Of a DNA stretch of 64,000 nucleotides, positions 55,735 through 64,000 are shown one piece after another. The position numbers and the translations under genes are program-made. The DNA comes from Tenacibaculum maritimum NCIMB 2154 (GTDB taxonomy: Bacteria > Bacteroidota > Bacteroidia > Flavobacteriales > Flavobacteriaceae): NCBI RefSeq assembly GCF_900119795.1, contig NZ_LT634361.1:682001-746000 (forward strand). The letters are read 5' to 3'. The notes under the pieces are model-generated. The model searched no databases and was not told the DNA's origin. It was given only the letters and a program-made list of their open reading frames with translations. Numbering within the stretch: the stretch's first letter is position 1; the number at the start of each line of letters is the position of its first letter.

Positions 55735-56515
55735 ATTCTGTTAAATCTGTATGTAGCTTTTCGGTAAGTTCTTCAATTGTTTTATAAAAAATAAACTCGC
55801 CATCTTTAATATAAGAAATTTCACCTGTTTCTTCTGATACAAGTAAGCAAACAGCATCTGTTTTTTCAGTAACCCCAATGGCAGCTCTATGCCTTAATCC
55901 AAATCGTGCAGGTATTTTTGTACTTTCAGAAATAGGTAATATAACGCGAGTAGCTACAATATAATTATCTCTGATAATCGTAGCACCATCATGTAAAGGG
56001 CTATTTTTATAAAAAATACTTTGGATAATTGCTTCGTTGATAAGGGCGTTCATACTATCACCAGAGTTAATCAAAAAATCTAAGCTGTTAGTACGCTCTA
56101 TAACAATCAAAGCACCTGTTTTTGTTTGAGCTAAACTTTTTGAAGCATGCATTAAAGTGTCAATATCAGTATTAACATTAATTTCAGACTTTAAAAATCT
56201 TAGTTGCTTTAAGAAATTTCGTTTTGAAGAAAAGTTAGTACTACCAATCATTAATAAAAATTTCCTGATTTCTTGTTGAAATACGATGATTAAAGCAATA
56301 ACTCCTCCAGATAATAAATAGCCAAGAATACCGCTTAGCATTTCCATATGAAGGTTTTGAGTAATTTTCCAAATAAGGAAGATAAATGTAATTCCTATGA
56401 CAATATTAATAGCTACCGTTCCTTTTAAGAGTTTATAGGCATAATAAAGTAAAATAGCTACAAGAAAAATATCAAGTACATCAAGAAAGGAAAAGCTGAT
56501 AAAATCTAAATTCAT
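55733..56515 (-). CDS. cdaA: Diadenylate cyclase CdaA
   Basis: 260 residues from ATG 56515. Three N-terminal helices, then the DAC domain with LHDGATII and LRHRAAIGVTE. It makes c-di-AMP, with roles in osmotic and cell-wall control. The upstream 15-codon extension in frame lacks a clear ribosome site. No partner regulator (CdaR) is adjacent; the neighbour is folP, 97 bp upstream. Confidence 0.95.
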   Translation of the reverse strand: MNLDFISFSFLDVLDIFLVAILLYYAYKLLKGTVAINIVIGITFIFLIWKITQNLHMEMLSGILGYLLSGGVIALIIVFQQEIRKFLLMIGSTNFSSKRNFLKQLRFLKSEINVNTDIDTLMHASKSLAQTKTGALIVIERTNSLDFLINSGDSMNALINEAIIQSIFYKNSPLHDGATIIRDNYIVATRVILPISESTKIPARFGLRHRAAIGVTEKTDAVCLLVSEETGEISYIKDGEFIFYKTIEELTEKLHTDLTE

Positions 56516-56611
56516 TGCCTTATAAGTGTTTTGCGTAAATGTACAAAATAACTTTAGCAAGGAAAATAAACGGCATTTATTTCAGTATGAAAAGAGATAG
56601 TACTTGTGTTT

Positions 56612-57433
56612 TTATTGGATTTTTGCTACAATTTTTACCACTTCCATTGCTTCTTTTACATCATGAACACGTAAAATAGAGCTGCCGTTTAATAAGGCAA
56701 TTGTATTGGCGCAGGTAGTAGCGTTTAAAGCTTCTTTAGCAGAAGTATTTAGTGTTTTATAAAGCATTGATTTTCTAGAGATACCAGTTAAAATAGGAAC
56801 TTCTAAATTTTCGAAAAGAGCTAAGTTTTTTAATAAATCAAAATTGTGCTCAATGGTTTTTCCAAAGCCAAAACCAACATCAATAATAAGATCATTTACT
56901 TGTAGTTGACGAAGCTTAAAAATTTGAGTAGCAAAAAATGAAATTAACTCAGTCGTAATATTTTTATAATGAGGATTCATTTGCATATTTTGAGGAGTTC
57001 CTTGCATATGCATTAAGATATAAGGGACTTGTAGCTGTGCTATAGTAGCAAACATTTTGGAATCCATTTTCCCTCCAGAAATATCATTGATTAAGGAAGC
57101 CCCTAAATGAATAGTTTCACAAGCAACCTTACTTCTAAAGGTATCAATAGAAATTAGAATTTCAGGAAATTTGCGAATCAATAGTGCTACTACCGGTGTA
57201 ATTCTTTGTAATTCTTCTTCTTCAGTAATATGTTGAGCTCCTGGTCTAGAAGAATAAGCTCCAATATCAATAAAAGTAGCGCCATCATTTAACATTTTCT
57301 CCGTTTGATGAAGAATGGCTGATTCATTTTTATATTTACCTCCATCAAAAAAAGAATCAGGAGTAATATTTAAAATCCCCATAATCCGTGGAGTAGAAAA
57401 ATCGATTAAGGAACCTTTGCAGTTTATAGTCAT
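56612..57433 (-). CDS. folP: Dihydropteroate synthase FolP
   Basis: 273 residues from ATG 57433. Family motifs IMGILNITPDSFFDGG, DIGAYSSRPGA, SLINDISGG and LIDVGFGFGK are present. Makes dihydropteroate for folate synthesis. It lies in the same direction as cdaA. Confidence 0.96.
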   Translation of the reverse strand: MTINCKGSLIDFSTPRIMGILNITPDSFFDGGKYKNESAILHQTEKMLNDGATFIDIGAYSSRPGAQHITEEEELQRITPVVALLIRKFPEILISIDTFRSKVACETIHLGASLINDISGGKMDSKMFATIAQLQVPYILMHMQGTPQNMQMNPHYKNITTELISFFATQIFKLRQLQVNDLIIDVGFGFGKTIEHNFDLLKNLALFENLEVPILTGISRKSMLYKTLNTSAKEALNATTCANTIALLNGSSILRVHDVKEAMEVVKIVAKIQ

Positions 57434-57524
57434 CACAATAAAAAAATCTTGGGTAAAAATAAATGAAAAGCTTGTAATATTTACTACTTTTACACAATTA
57501 CTTTTTTAAGAAATTATATAATTT

Positions 57525-58070
57525 ATGAAGAATACATCTAAACAATACGATGTTATAATAGAAGAATGCAGAAGTTTGTTTGTAAAAAAGATGTCAGATT
57601 ATAGCAGTGCGTGGCGTATTTTGCGTTTACCCTCTTTAACGGATCAAATTTTTATAAAAGCGCAACGAATAAGGCAGTTGCAAGAAAATTTAGAACGTAA
57701 GGTTGATGAAGGAGAAAAGTCAGAATTCATAGGAATTATTAATTATGCGATTATGGCGCTTATTCAGTTGGAATTAGGGGTGGCAGAAACACCTGATTTG
57801 TCATTAGAAGCGGCTATAAAACTATATGATAAGCATATACAGATAACAAAGGAGTTGATGGAAAATAAGAATCATGATTATGGAGAAGCATGGAGAGATA
57901 TGCGTGTTTCTTCTTTGACGGATTTAATTTTACAAAAATTATTACGTGTAAAGCAGATAGAAGATAATAAAGGTAAAACACTTGTTTCAGAAGGAATTGA
58001 TGCGAATTACCAAGACATGATAAATTATGCTGTTTTTGCACTAATACATTTTTCAGAATCAACATGTTAA
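57525..58070 (+). CDS. DUF1599 protein
   Basis: 181 residues consisting of two similar halves (KMSDYSSAWRILRLPSLTDQ and NKNHDYGEAWRDMRVSSLTD), the DUF1599 duplication. Function is unknown; distantly nucleotide-hydrolase-like. Divergent from folP; together with the next gene forms a common Flavobacteriia pair. Confidence 0.88.
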   Translation: MKNTSKQYDVIIEECRSLFVKKMSDYSSAWRILRLPSLTDQIFIKAQRIRQLQENLERKVDEGEKSEFIGIINYAIMALIQLELGVAETPDLSLEAAIKLYDKHIQITKELMENKNHDYGEAWRDMRVSSLTDLILQKLLRVKQIEDNKGKTLVSEGIDANYQDMINYAVFALIHFSESTC

Positions 58071-58112
58071 AACTATAAATGTAATATATAAAAAACCTTA
58101 AACATCCCTAAA

Positions 58113-59081
58113 ATGATATTAAAAATACTTACCTATCTATCAAGATTAATTGTTGGCGCTTTATTTATTTTTTCTGGATTTGTAAAGCTGGTAGATCCTA
58201 TAGGTTCTCAATATAAATTTGCAGAATACTTTAGTGAAGACGTATTAAATTTAGAGTTTTTAATACCGTATGCATTACCTTTTTCAATTTTATTAATTAT
58301 TGCAGAAATTTTATTAGGAGTAATGTTGCTTGTTGGATATAGACCTAAATTAACTGTTTGGAGTTTAGCAGGTTTATCTGTCATATTTTTATTTTTAACC
58401 TGGTACTCTGCCTATTATAATAAGGTTACTGATTGTGGTTGTTTTGGAGACGCTATTAAGTTGTCAACATGGGGAACATTTTATAAAAATGTTGTTTTAA
58501 TGGTGTTTATTGTAATTCTAATTTTAGGAGTGCAATATATAAAACCATTGTTTTCAGAAAAATTAGCGGTAGCAACGACTTATGTATCGTTGTTTGCATT
58601 TTTATATATAACCTATTATGTGTTGACACATTTACCCATTATTGATTTTAGAGCTTATGCAGTAGGAAAAAATATTCCAGATGGTATGGAGTACAAAGGG
58701 AATGGAGAGGAACCTCCAATTCATGATTTTGCTTTGGAAGGAGAAGAAGGAGATGTAACGAAAGAGTTATTGGCAAAAGAAAAACTGATGCTAGTAGTGG
58801 TTTATAATTTAGAAAAGGCTGATAAGAATGGATGGAATGCAATAAAGGAGGCTAGCGAAAAAGCAGTAGCAAATGGATATACAGTGTATGGGGTATCAGC
58901 TTCTTATATTGATGATTTGGTAGTTGCTCAGAATCAATATGACTTACCTTTTAGTTTTTTGTTTTGTGATGAAACAGCTTTAAAAACGATGATTAGGGCC
59001 AACCCTGGTATTATGAAAATAAATAATGGTACCATTACAGGAAAATGGAACTGGACGGATGCTGATGATATAGTATTTTAA
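58113..59081 (+). CDS. DoxX-like membrane protein, BT_3928 family
   Basis: 322 residues. Four to six membrane helices in the first ~170 residues, with LIVGALFIFSGFVKLVDP, the DoxX-like start, and a DCGCFGDAIKLS cysteine pair near 110. The C-terminal half is a thioredoxin-like domain without a clear CxxC. Likely an envelope redox protein. Confidence 0.86.
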   Translation: MILKILTYLSRLIVGALFIFSGFVKLVDPIGSQYKFAEYFSEDVLNLEFLIPYALPFSILLIIAEILLGVMLLVGYRPKLTVWSLAGLSVIFLFLTWYSAYYNKVTDCGCFGDAIKLSTWGTFYKNVVLMVFIVILILGVQYIKPLFSEKLAVATTYVSLFAFLYITYYVLTHLPIIDFRAYAVGKNIPDGMEYKGNGEEPPIHDFALEGEEGDVTKELLAKEKLMLVVVYNLEKADKNGWNAIKEASEKAVANGYTVYGVSASYIDDLVVAQNQYDLPFSFLFCDETALKTMIRANPGIMKINNGTITGKWNWTDADDIVF

Positions 59082-59115
59082 TAGCGCCTAACATATTTTT
59101 TACAAAGAATATAAT

Positions 59116-59146
59116 AAACCTCACAGTTTTAATACCTGTGAGGTTT
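59116..59146 (+). terminator. Terminator after the DoxX-like gene
   Basis: AAACCTCACAG (59116-59126) and CTGTGAGGTTT (59136-59146) pair across a 9-base loop, with a T run following. Confidence 0.8.
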
Positions 59147-59174
59147 TCTTATCTTCGCAATAAATGAAAATACA

Positions 59175-59546
59175 ATGAAACAACTGATATTAGTATTTGC
59201 TGGAGGTGGCTTTGGAAGTGTTTTAAGATTCTTAATAGGAAAATGGCTTAATGACACCAATACTGGTATTCCTTATGGAACATTTGTAGCAAATATTTTA
59301 GGAAGTTTTTTTATCGGTTTTATTCTTGGTTTGGCAACAAAAAATCAAGCATTGACTCAAAATCATACCTTATTGCTGGCTACGGGTTTTTGTGGAGGAT
59401 TTACTACTTTTTCTACCTTTGCTTATGAAAATCACGTGTTTTTGAAATCGGGAGATTTTATGAGTTTTGCTTTTTATACAATACTGAGTTTTATAATTGG
59501 ATTTTTAGCTGTTTTTACAGGGATTTTTTTGGTGAAATTAATATAG
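59175..59546 (+). CDS. crcB: Fluoride channel CrcB/Fluc
   Basis: 123 residues with four membrane helices and the family motifs GGGFGSVLRFLIGKW and GFCGGFTTFSTFAYE. Exports fluoride as a dual-topology dimer. No fluoride riboswitch was recognised in the 93-bp upstream gap. Confidence 0.95.
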   Translation: MKQLILVFAGGGFGSVLRFLIGKWLNDTNTGIPYGTFVANILGSFFIGFILGLATKNQALTQNHTLLLATGFCGGFTTFSTFAYENHVFLKSGDFMSFAFYTILSFIIGFLAVFTGIFLVKLI

Positions 59547-59558
59547 AAAAATAATATA

Positions 59559-60260
59559 ATGAATGAATTAGTACACTATAAAAGTGAAGAAGGATATGCA
59601 ATTATTACAATTGCTAACGGAAAAGTAAATGCGATTTCGCATGAAGTAATTGAAGGGTTGAATAGTTGTTTAGACAAAGCAGCTGAAGAAAAAAAAGTGG
59701 TTATTTTAACAGGGCAAGCAGGAATACTTTCTGGAGGGTATGATTTGAAGGTAATGACGGCATCTGCTGATTCAGCAAAAGAGTTGGTAGCAAAAGGATC
59801 GCAGTTGTCACATAAAATGTTGTCTTTTCCAATGCCTATTATTGTAGCTTGTGGAGGACATGCTGTAGCAAAAGGTGCTTTTTTACTATTGTCTTGTGAT
59901 TATCGTTTGGGGGTTGATGGAGATTTTAAGATAGGATTGAATGAGGTAATGATTGGCATGACAATGCACCATGCAGGAATTGAAATAGCAAAAGGGCGCT
60001 TAGCTCCTGTGTTTTTTGAGAGAAGTGTAAATAATTCAGAAATGTATAGTCCTAAAGACGCAGTATCAGCAGGGTTTTTAGATAAGGTAGTGCCAGCAGA
60101 GCATTTACTACCAACTGCTGTAAAAATTGCAGGAATGTTCTCTGCATTGAATAAAAAAGCGCATGCGAGTACAAAGTTAAAACTAAGAAAAGCATATTTA
60201 GCTAAGATTGAAGCAGCAATTGAATTGGACTTGAAAGAAGCAATTTCATTGAATCTATAA
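59559..60260 (+). CDS. Enoyl-CoA hydratase/isomerase family protein
   Basis: 233 residues of the crotonase fold (ILTGQAGILSGGYDL, CGGHAVAKGAFLLLSCDYRLG). The usual second catalytic Glu position is not obvious, so the activity could differ from classical hydratase. It follows crcB by 12 bp. Confidence 0.82.
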   Translation: MNELVHYKSEEGYAIITIANGKVNAISHEVIEGLNSCLDKAAEEKKVVILTGQAGILSGGYDLKVMTASADSAKELVAKGSQLSHKMLSFPMPIIVACGGHAVAKGAFLLLSCDYRLGVDGDFKIGLNEVMIGMTMHHAGIEIAKGRLAPVFFERSVNNSEMYSPKDAVSAGFLDKVVPAEHLLPTAVKIAGMFSALNKKAHASTKLKLRKAYLAKIEAAIELDLKEAISLNL

Positions 60261-60321
60261 GTTGTTTGAATAGATAATATGATTTCTGCTAGACGGTTAT
60301 TTTTCGAATTGTAGCTCGTAT

Positions 60322-60356
60322 AAAAAAGCCTCATGATGATATCTTGAGGCTTTTTT
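60322..60356 (+). terminator. Bidirectional terminator between crotonase and DUF1684
   Basis: AAAAAAGCCTCA (60322-60333) pairs with TGAGGCTTTTTT (60345-60356). Confidence 0.85.
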
Positions 60357-60376
60357 ATGTCATTTTGAAAAAAGAA

Positions 60377-60988
60377 TTATTTCTTAAAGTTTTTAATTCC
60401 CGCTTCTATAGCAATTGGCAAATGATTTTCTTGAGGAGGCATTGGACATGAGTACTTTTTATTATATGCACAATACGGGTTATAAGTATTATTGAAGTTT
60501 AATACAATAGTTCCATCATTTTTTTCATCCGTAGTAAAAAGATCCATATACCTACCTCCACTATAGGAAGTGTTTCCGCTTGTGGCATCTGTAAACGGAA
60601 GAAATAGGAGGTTTTTATAAGCAGGGTTTAGCACATTTGATTGATCTTTATAAACTGTTAGTGTGTATGAAGTTTTTTTTAATTCAAATGTAACAACACC
60701 ATAAGGTTTGTATATAGCTACTCTTTTGGTAGTAGTAGGAAAAGAAATGGGCATTGCTTCGGGTGTTTTTGTAAGTGTGGCATTTACAATATAAGCACTA
60801 TCTATGGGGAAAAAATCCAGTCCTTTAAAATTCTTTAAATCTTTTTTAGTTAGAGGAGATATGGAAGCATCTTTAAACTCAGCGTTTAATTCTTGTTGAT
60901 ATCTGGTTTTTCCCATCACAGGCCTCTTTCCAGAAGAGTTACAAGAAATAAATATTGAAATAGTTGTTAAAAAAATAAAAAGTTTCAT
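60377..60988 (-). CDS. DUF1684 lipoprotein (copy 1)
   Basis: 203 residues (lipobox SIFISC). DUF1684 features: YSGGRYMDLFTTDEKNDGT, YNPYCAYNKKYSCPMPP. Function unknown; the cysteine-rich CAYN...SCP segment is conserved. Tandem with copy 2 with 1 bp between. Confidence 0.88.
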   Translation of the reverse strand: MKLFIFLTTISIFISCNSSGKRPVMGKTRYQQELNAEFKDASISPLTKKDLKNFKGLDFFPIDSAYIVNATLTKTPEAMPISFPTTTKRVAIYKPYGVVTFELKKTSYTLTVYKDQSNVLNPAYKNLLFLPFTDATSGNTSYSGGRYMDLFTTDEKNDGTIVLNFNNTYNPYCAYNKKYSCPMPPQENHLPIAIEAGIKNFKK

Positions 60989-60989
60989 A

Positions 60990-61598
60990 TTAGTGTTTTT
61001 GATATGCCATTACTCCTGCTTTGATTTCAGTATTGAGATAATTGTTACTAGGGGTAATAGGGCATGAATATCTATTGTTATATGCGCAATAAGGATTGTA
61101 CGCTTTGTTAAAGTTAATAATAATGCTGCCATCTTGTTGTTCATCGGTAGTCAAAACGTCTATAAACCTTCCTCCTGAATATGAGGTTGTCCCATTTGTT
61201 TTATCTAAAAAAGGTAAAAATAAATGATTTTTATATTTCGGATTAGGAGATTCATTCTGATAAATGTTTAGTTTGAACTCTTGGTTATCAAGGTAGAATG
61301 AGATAATGCCATATTTTTTATAAGAAACAATTCTGCGAGTTGTCGTAGGAAATTTAAAAATGCCTGCGTTAGGAGTTTTAGTGATTTTTGCAATAACTCG
61401 ATATTTTTTGGCTATGGGAAAAAACGCTAGTGCTTTAAACCTTTTTAAATCTTTTTTAGTTAGAGGAGATTTTAATGGATCTTTAAACTTTCGATTCATC
61501 TCTTGCTGGAAAGCAAGGCTTTCTGAAACGGCCAGCTTTTCTTGAGCATTCAAATGAAATGTTAAAAAAGAAAATAGAATCAATGCATATACTTTCAT
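60990..61598 (-). CDS. DUF1684 protein (copy 2)
   Basis: 202 residues with a signal peptide ending near LNAQ instead of a lipobox, followed by the same pattern (YSGGRFIDVLTTDEQQDGS, YNPYCAYNNRYSCPITP). About half identical to copy 1 by eye, so an older tandem duplication. Confidence 0.88.
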   Translation of the reverse strand: MKVYALILFSFLTFHLNAQEKLAVSESLAFQQEMNRKFKDPLKSPLTKKDLKRFKALAFFPIAKKYRVIAKITKTPNAGIFKFPTTTRRIVSYKKYGIISFYLDNQEFKLNIYQNESPNPKYKNHLFLPFLDKTNGTTSYSGGRFIDVLTTDEQQDGSIIINFNKAYNPYCAYNNRYSCPITPSNNYLNTEIKAGVMAYQKH

Positions 61599-61696
61599 AC
61601 AAGTGTTGTTTTAGAGTTCAAAAATACAATTTTATAAAGTGATCTCATACCAATGTATCAATTGGCCTTTCGTTAAAATTTTAAGATTTTAGTGAT
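61599..61696. other. Gap after the DUF1684 pair
   Basis: Upstream region of the DUF1684 pair; no signal recognised. The rest of the 430-bp gap is the MITE-like element and a transposase remnant. Confidence 0.35.
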
Positions 61697-61811
61697 GAAG
61701 TGGTTTTAACTCTTTCTCAAAAAGTAGTTAAGGCTATGTTGCTAAAAAAAGAATCTATTAGGGTAAAAAAATCTAAATTTTCGCTTCAAAACAAAAAGTT
61801 TAAATCACTGC
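61697..61811 (-). repeat. MITE-like inverted-repeat element, copy D
   Basis: Left end GAAGTGGTTTTAACTCTTT at 61697, right end TTTAAATCACTGC at 61800; interior AAATTTTCGCTTCAAAAC as in copy A. About 115 bp. Confidence 0.65.
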
Positions 61812-61943
61812 TATAAAAAAAATAATATTTAATGTAAGTATTAATTTTCTTACCGATTAAGGGGAGAGCTAATTGCGGAAAGATAAGGTAAGAGTTATAA
61901 ATTGTGATTGTTTATTGCTACGAATAAAATAAAAGCTTTTTAA

Positions 61944-62024
61944 TTTAAGCAGACTGTTGTAGATTTATTACAATCTGGAAAAAGTATTCAAGCAGTTTGT
62001 CTAGATTACGATTTAAATGACTAA
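61944..62024 (+). pseudogene. IS3-type transposase OrfA remnant
   Basis: 27 codons (FKQTVVDLLQSGKSIQAVCL then DYDLND and TAA) resemble the HTH start of IS3 OrfA. No start, no second ORF and no inverted repeats. A relic. Confidence 0.5.
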
Positions 62025-62028
62025 ATCA

Positions 62029-62307
62029 TTAACATTTAAAAGAGCCATTCTTCTTACCTCTCTTATTTTTATACCCATAAAAAAGTTTTATGAAAAAGAA
62101 AATCTGTCCTAATAAAGTAATGTAAGCCCCCATTTCAATTACAAAACTATTTTCACTATTTAGTTTAAATATTTCAATGAAATACGTTGGGAATAAAATC
62201 ATGAGTAAACCGGAAAGTGTTACTAAGATAGGAATACTATTTAACCAGTTGTTTTTTTTAAAAGATGATAACTGATTTAATATTAAGTATAATATAAAGA
62301 AAAACAC
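62029..62307 (-). CDS. Small membrane protein, family unknown
   Basis: 92 residues with three hydrophobic helices and a basic C-terminal tail (KNKRGKKNGSFKC). The only start that fits is GTG at 62307. Uncertain as a gene. Confidence 0.45.
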   Translation of the reverse strand: MFFFILYLILNQLSSFKKNNWLNSIPILVTLSGLLMILFPTYFIEIFKLNSENSFVIEMGAYITLLGQIFFFIKLFYGYKNKRGKKNGSFKC

Positions 62308-62368
62308 AATTAAATAACAGAATAGGAGATAAAAGGCAGCAAGATGCGGTCTTTTTAGGTAAGAACTC

Positions 62369-62376
62369 TATCTTTG
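62369..62376 (+). promoter_or_regulatory. -7 promoter box (TATCTTTG) of the MazG-like gene
   Basis: TATCTTTG, 30 bp before the ATG at 62406. Confidence 0.5.
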
Positions 62377-62405
62377 AAAACTTAAAATAAATAACTGTAT
62401 CATAA

Positions 62406-62732
62406 ATGCATATACAAGACGCACAAAAACAAGTAAACGATTGGATTCAAACACATGGTGTTCGTTATTTTAATGAACTTACCAATATGGCACAGCTTAC
62501 AGAAGAAGTAGGTGAGGTAGCTCGTATAATAGCTCGCCGTTATGGAGAACAGAGTGAAAAGGAAAGTGATAAAAATAAAGATTTAGGAGAAGAATTAGCA
62601 GATGTGATGTTTGTAGTATTGTGTTTGGCTAATCAAACGGGAGTAAACTTACAGGAAGCGTTTGATAAAAAACTGGCTTTAAAAACAAAAAGAGATCATG
62701 ATCGCCATCATAACAATCAAAAATTAAAATAA
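62406..62732 (+). CDS. MazG-like nucleotide pyrophosphohydrolase
   Basis: 108 residues with the metal-binding pattern LTEEVGEVARI and LGEELADVMFVVLCLAN of the MazG/all-alpha NTP pyrophosphatase family. Removes pyrophosphate from aberrant NTPs. Its stop joins the next ATG directly. Confidence 0.9.
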   Translation: MHIQDAQKQVNDWIQTHGVRYFNELTNMAQLTEEVGEVARIIARRYGEQSEKESDKNKDLGEELADVMFVVLCLANQTGVNLQEAFDKKLALKTKRDHDRHHNNQKLK

Positions 62733-62981
62733 ATGGCATTTCTAACAAAAATAAAAGAACCTCTTTTTTGGAAGAATGTAACAAGAATTGCAATTCCGTT
62801 TTTTATTATAGTAACATTAATTTCATTATTTATGAATAGTTGGAAAGCTATTTTTTCATTCAATTTACATGAAATAAATGAGCTTAATTTTTCAAATGGA
62901 AAATGGAAAAGCTTTTGGGGATATAAAATAATATTTAGTTTGCTATATGGTATTTGGCAAACGGCTAAAAACACTAAATAA
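62733..62981 (+). CDS. Small single-helix membrane protein
   Basis: 82 residues with one membrane helix (FFIIVTLISLFMNSWKA region). The start ATG follows the upstream stop with no gap, and aroA starts 2 bp after its stop, so it is in an operon between them. Function unknown. Confidence 0.6.
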   Translation: MAFLTKIKEPLFWKNVTRIAIPFFIIVTLISLFMNSWKAIFSFNLHEINELNFSNGKWKSFWGYKIIFSLLYGIWQTAKNTK

Positions 62982-62983
62982 AG

Positions 62984-64000
62984 GTGAATTTACAGTTAAC
63001 TACTCATCATAAAAAGCTTGTTGCTGATATTACTATATCGGGCTCTAAAAGTGAATCCAATAGGTTGTTAATCTTGCAACAATTGTTTCCTAGTATTAAA
63101 ATAGAAAATTTGTCAGATTCTGATGATTCAAAGCATTTGGAATATGCATTGTCAACGGAGGAGCCTGTCATAAACATAGGTCATGCGGGCACAGCAATGC
63201 GATTTTTAACTGCTTTTTTTGCAATGCAAAAAAATAAAGAGGTAATCTTAACAGGATCTGAACGCATGCAAAATAGGCCTATTGAGATTTTGGTGAATGC
63301 CTTACAAGATTTAGGAGCAGCAATTTCATACGAAGCTAAAGTAGGGTATCCTCCTATAAAAATAAAAGGAAAAGAATTACAAAAAAGTATAGTTCAAATT
63401 CAAGGAAATGTAAGTAGTCAGTATATTTCTGCACTTCTGCTAGTTGCAGCTAGTTTAAAAGATGGATTGCAAATAGAGTTGTTAGGAGAAATTACTTCTA
63501 TCCCTTATATTAATATGAGCTTAAGTCTGCTAAAAGAAGTAGGAGTGGAGGCGCAATTTATAGGGAATAAGATACAGGTATATCCTAAAAAAGAAGTTGC
63601 TAAAAAAACAATTATAGTAGAGTCTGATTGGAGCTCTGCTTCTTATTTTTATTCTTTAATAGCTTTAAGTGAAATGGGGTCAGAAATAACATTAACAGCT
63701 TACAAGAAAGAAAGTTTGCAGGGAGATAGCTGTTTGGAACGTATTTATAAGCATTTTGGGGTTACAACAGTTTTTACAAATAATGGTATTCGACTAAAAA
63801 AAGAAGAAGCGCCTAAGGTAAGTGAATTGAATGAAAACTTAAAAAACGCTCCAGATATTGCACAAACAATAGCAGTTACTTGCTTTGGTTTAGGAATCTC
63901 ATGTAATTTATCAGGTTTGCATACATTAAAAATAAAAGAAACGGATAGGTTGGAAGCATTGAAAGAAGAATTGACTAAGTTGGGAGCTGATATACAGGTA
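62984..64000 (+). CDS. aroA: 3-phosphoshikimate 1-carboxyvinyltransferase AroA, partial
   Basis: About 339 codons of an EPSP synthase, cut by the right window edge. Starts with GTG (VNLQLTTHHKK). Family marks: SGSKSESNRLL, NIGHAGTAMRFLT, LTGSERMQNRPIE and later KETDRLEALKEEL. Sixth step of the shikimate pathway. In an operon with the MazG-like gene and the small membrane protein. Confidence 0.93.
   Translation, partial: MNLQLTTHHKKLVADITISGSKSESNRLLILQQLFPSIKIENLSDSDDSKHLEYALSTEEPVINIGHAGTAMRFLTAFFAMQKNKEVILTGSERMQNRPIEILVNALQDLGAAISYEAKVGYPPIKIKGKELQKSIVQIQGNVSSQYISALLLVAASLKDGLQIELLGEITSIPYINMSLSLLKEVGVEAQFIGNKIQVYPKKEVAKKTIIVESDWSSASYFYSLIALSEMGSEITLTAYKKESLQGDSCLERIYKHFGVTTVFTNNGIRLKKEEAPKVSELNENLKNAPDIAQTIAVTCFGLGISCNLSGLHTLKIKETDRLEALKEELTKLGADIQV

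Noticed and set aside
59082..59174. Fluoride riboswitch upstream of crcB
   Set aside because: The conserved GGNGAUG and UGAUG pairing blocks are absent; the hairpin there is a simple terminator with a T run.

Overview
The window looks like chromosome from a marine Flavobacteriaceae bacterium (Bacteroidota), possibly Tenacibaculum-like. The evidence is the low GC content, promoters of the TAnnTTTG type, Flavobacteriia families (DUF4230, DUF4293, DUF1599, DUF1684, BT_3928-like) and a Bacteroidota-type Rho with a long charged insert. No rRNA or tRNA gene was seen. The genus is an inference.

Layout. 1-300: a tandemly duplicated gene 3' end. 359-6564: a compact RiPP locus with an outer-membrane barrel, a GG-leader precursor ending in a CxCxCxC core, a radical SAM/SPASM maturase and a C39-peptidase ABC exporter. 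6640-7709: small housekeeping genes. 7745-14191: a trans-4-hydroxy-L-proline catabolic cluster with a divergent AraC regulator, followed by 5-FCL, aminopeptidase P and an orphan lipoprotein. 17501-21364: two direct-repeat copies bracket a 57-bp minisatellite and a three-gene CBASS-like defence operon (HNH protein, CD-NTase, TIR-STING).

21617-35016 is the most unusual part: two convergent arrays of type VI secretion effectors. The plus array starts with a TssD (Hcp) tube protein and a zinc-metalloprotease effector. The minus array starts with a TssD-effector fusion. Each is followed by a string of orphan toxin tips alternating with lipoprotein immunity genes. Constant anchor sequences flank the variable segments, several tips lack start codons or the HExxH motif, one immunity gene is fused in frame to a toxin, and the arrays collide at a recombination junction near 28,223-28,234. 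The layout suggests a silent-cassette store for switching toxin/immunity specificity. 35017-38140 holds debris, a secreted protein, an attC-like palindromic element and a small membrane protein.

38141-64000 is mainly conserved chromosome: an MBL hydrolase, DUF805, a phosphotransferase-M23-aminotransferase fusion, S37 and M24 peptidases, rho, a NarL-type regulator with a TPR histidine kinase, truA, an MsbA-like ABC exporter, cdaA, folP, a DoxX-like protein, crcB, an enoyl-CoA hydratase-like protein, two DUF1684 lipoproteins, a MazG-like pyrophosphohydrolase and aroA, which runs off the right edge. Four copies of a short inverted-repeat (MITE-like) element lie between genes.

Across the window, the aminopeptidases and tripeptidyl peptidase together with the hydroxyproline pathway suggest use of collagen-like, proline-rich peptides. 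The RiPP, CBASS and T6SS loci make up the competition and defence repertoire.
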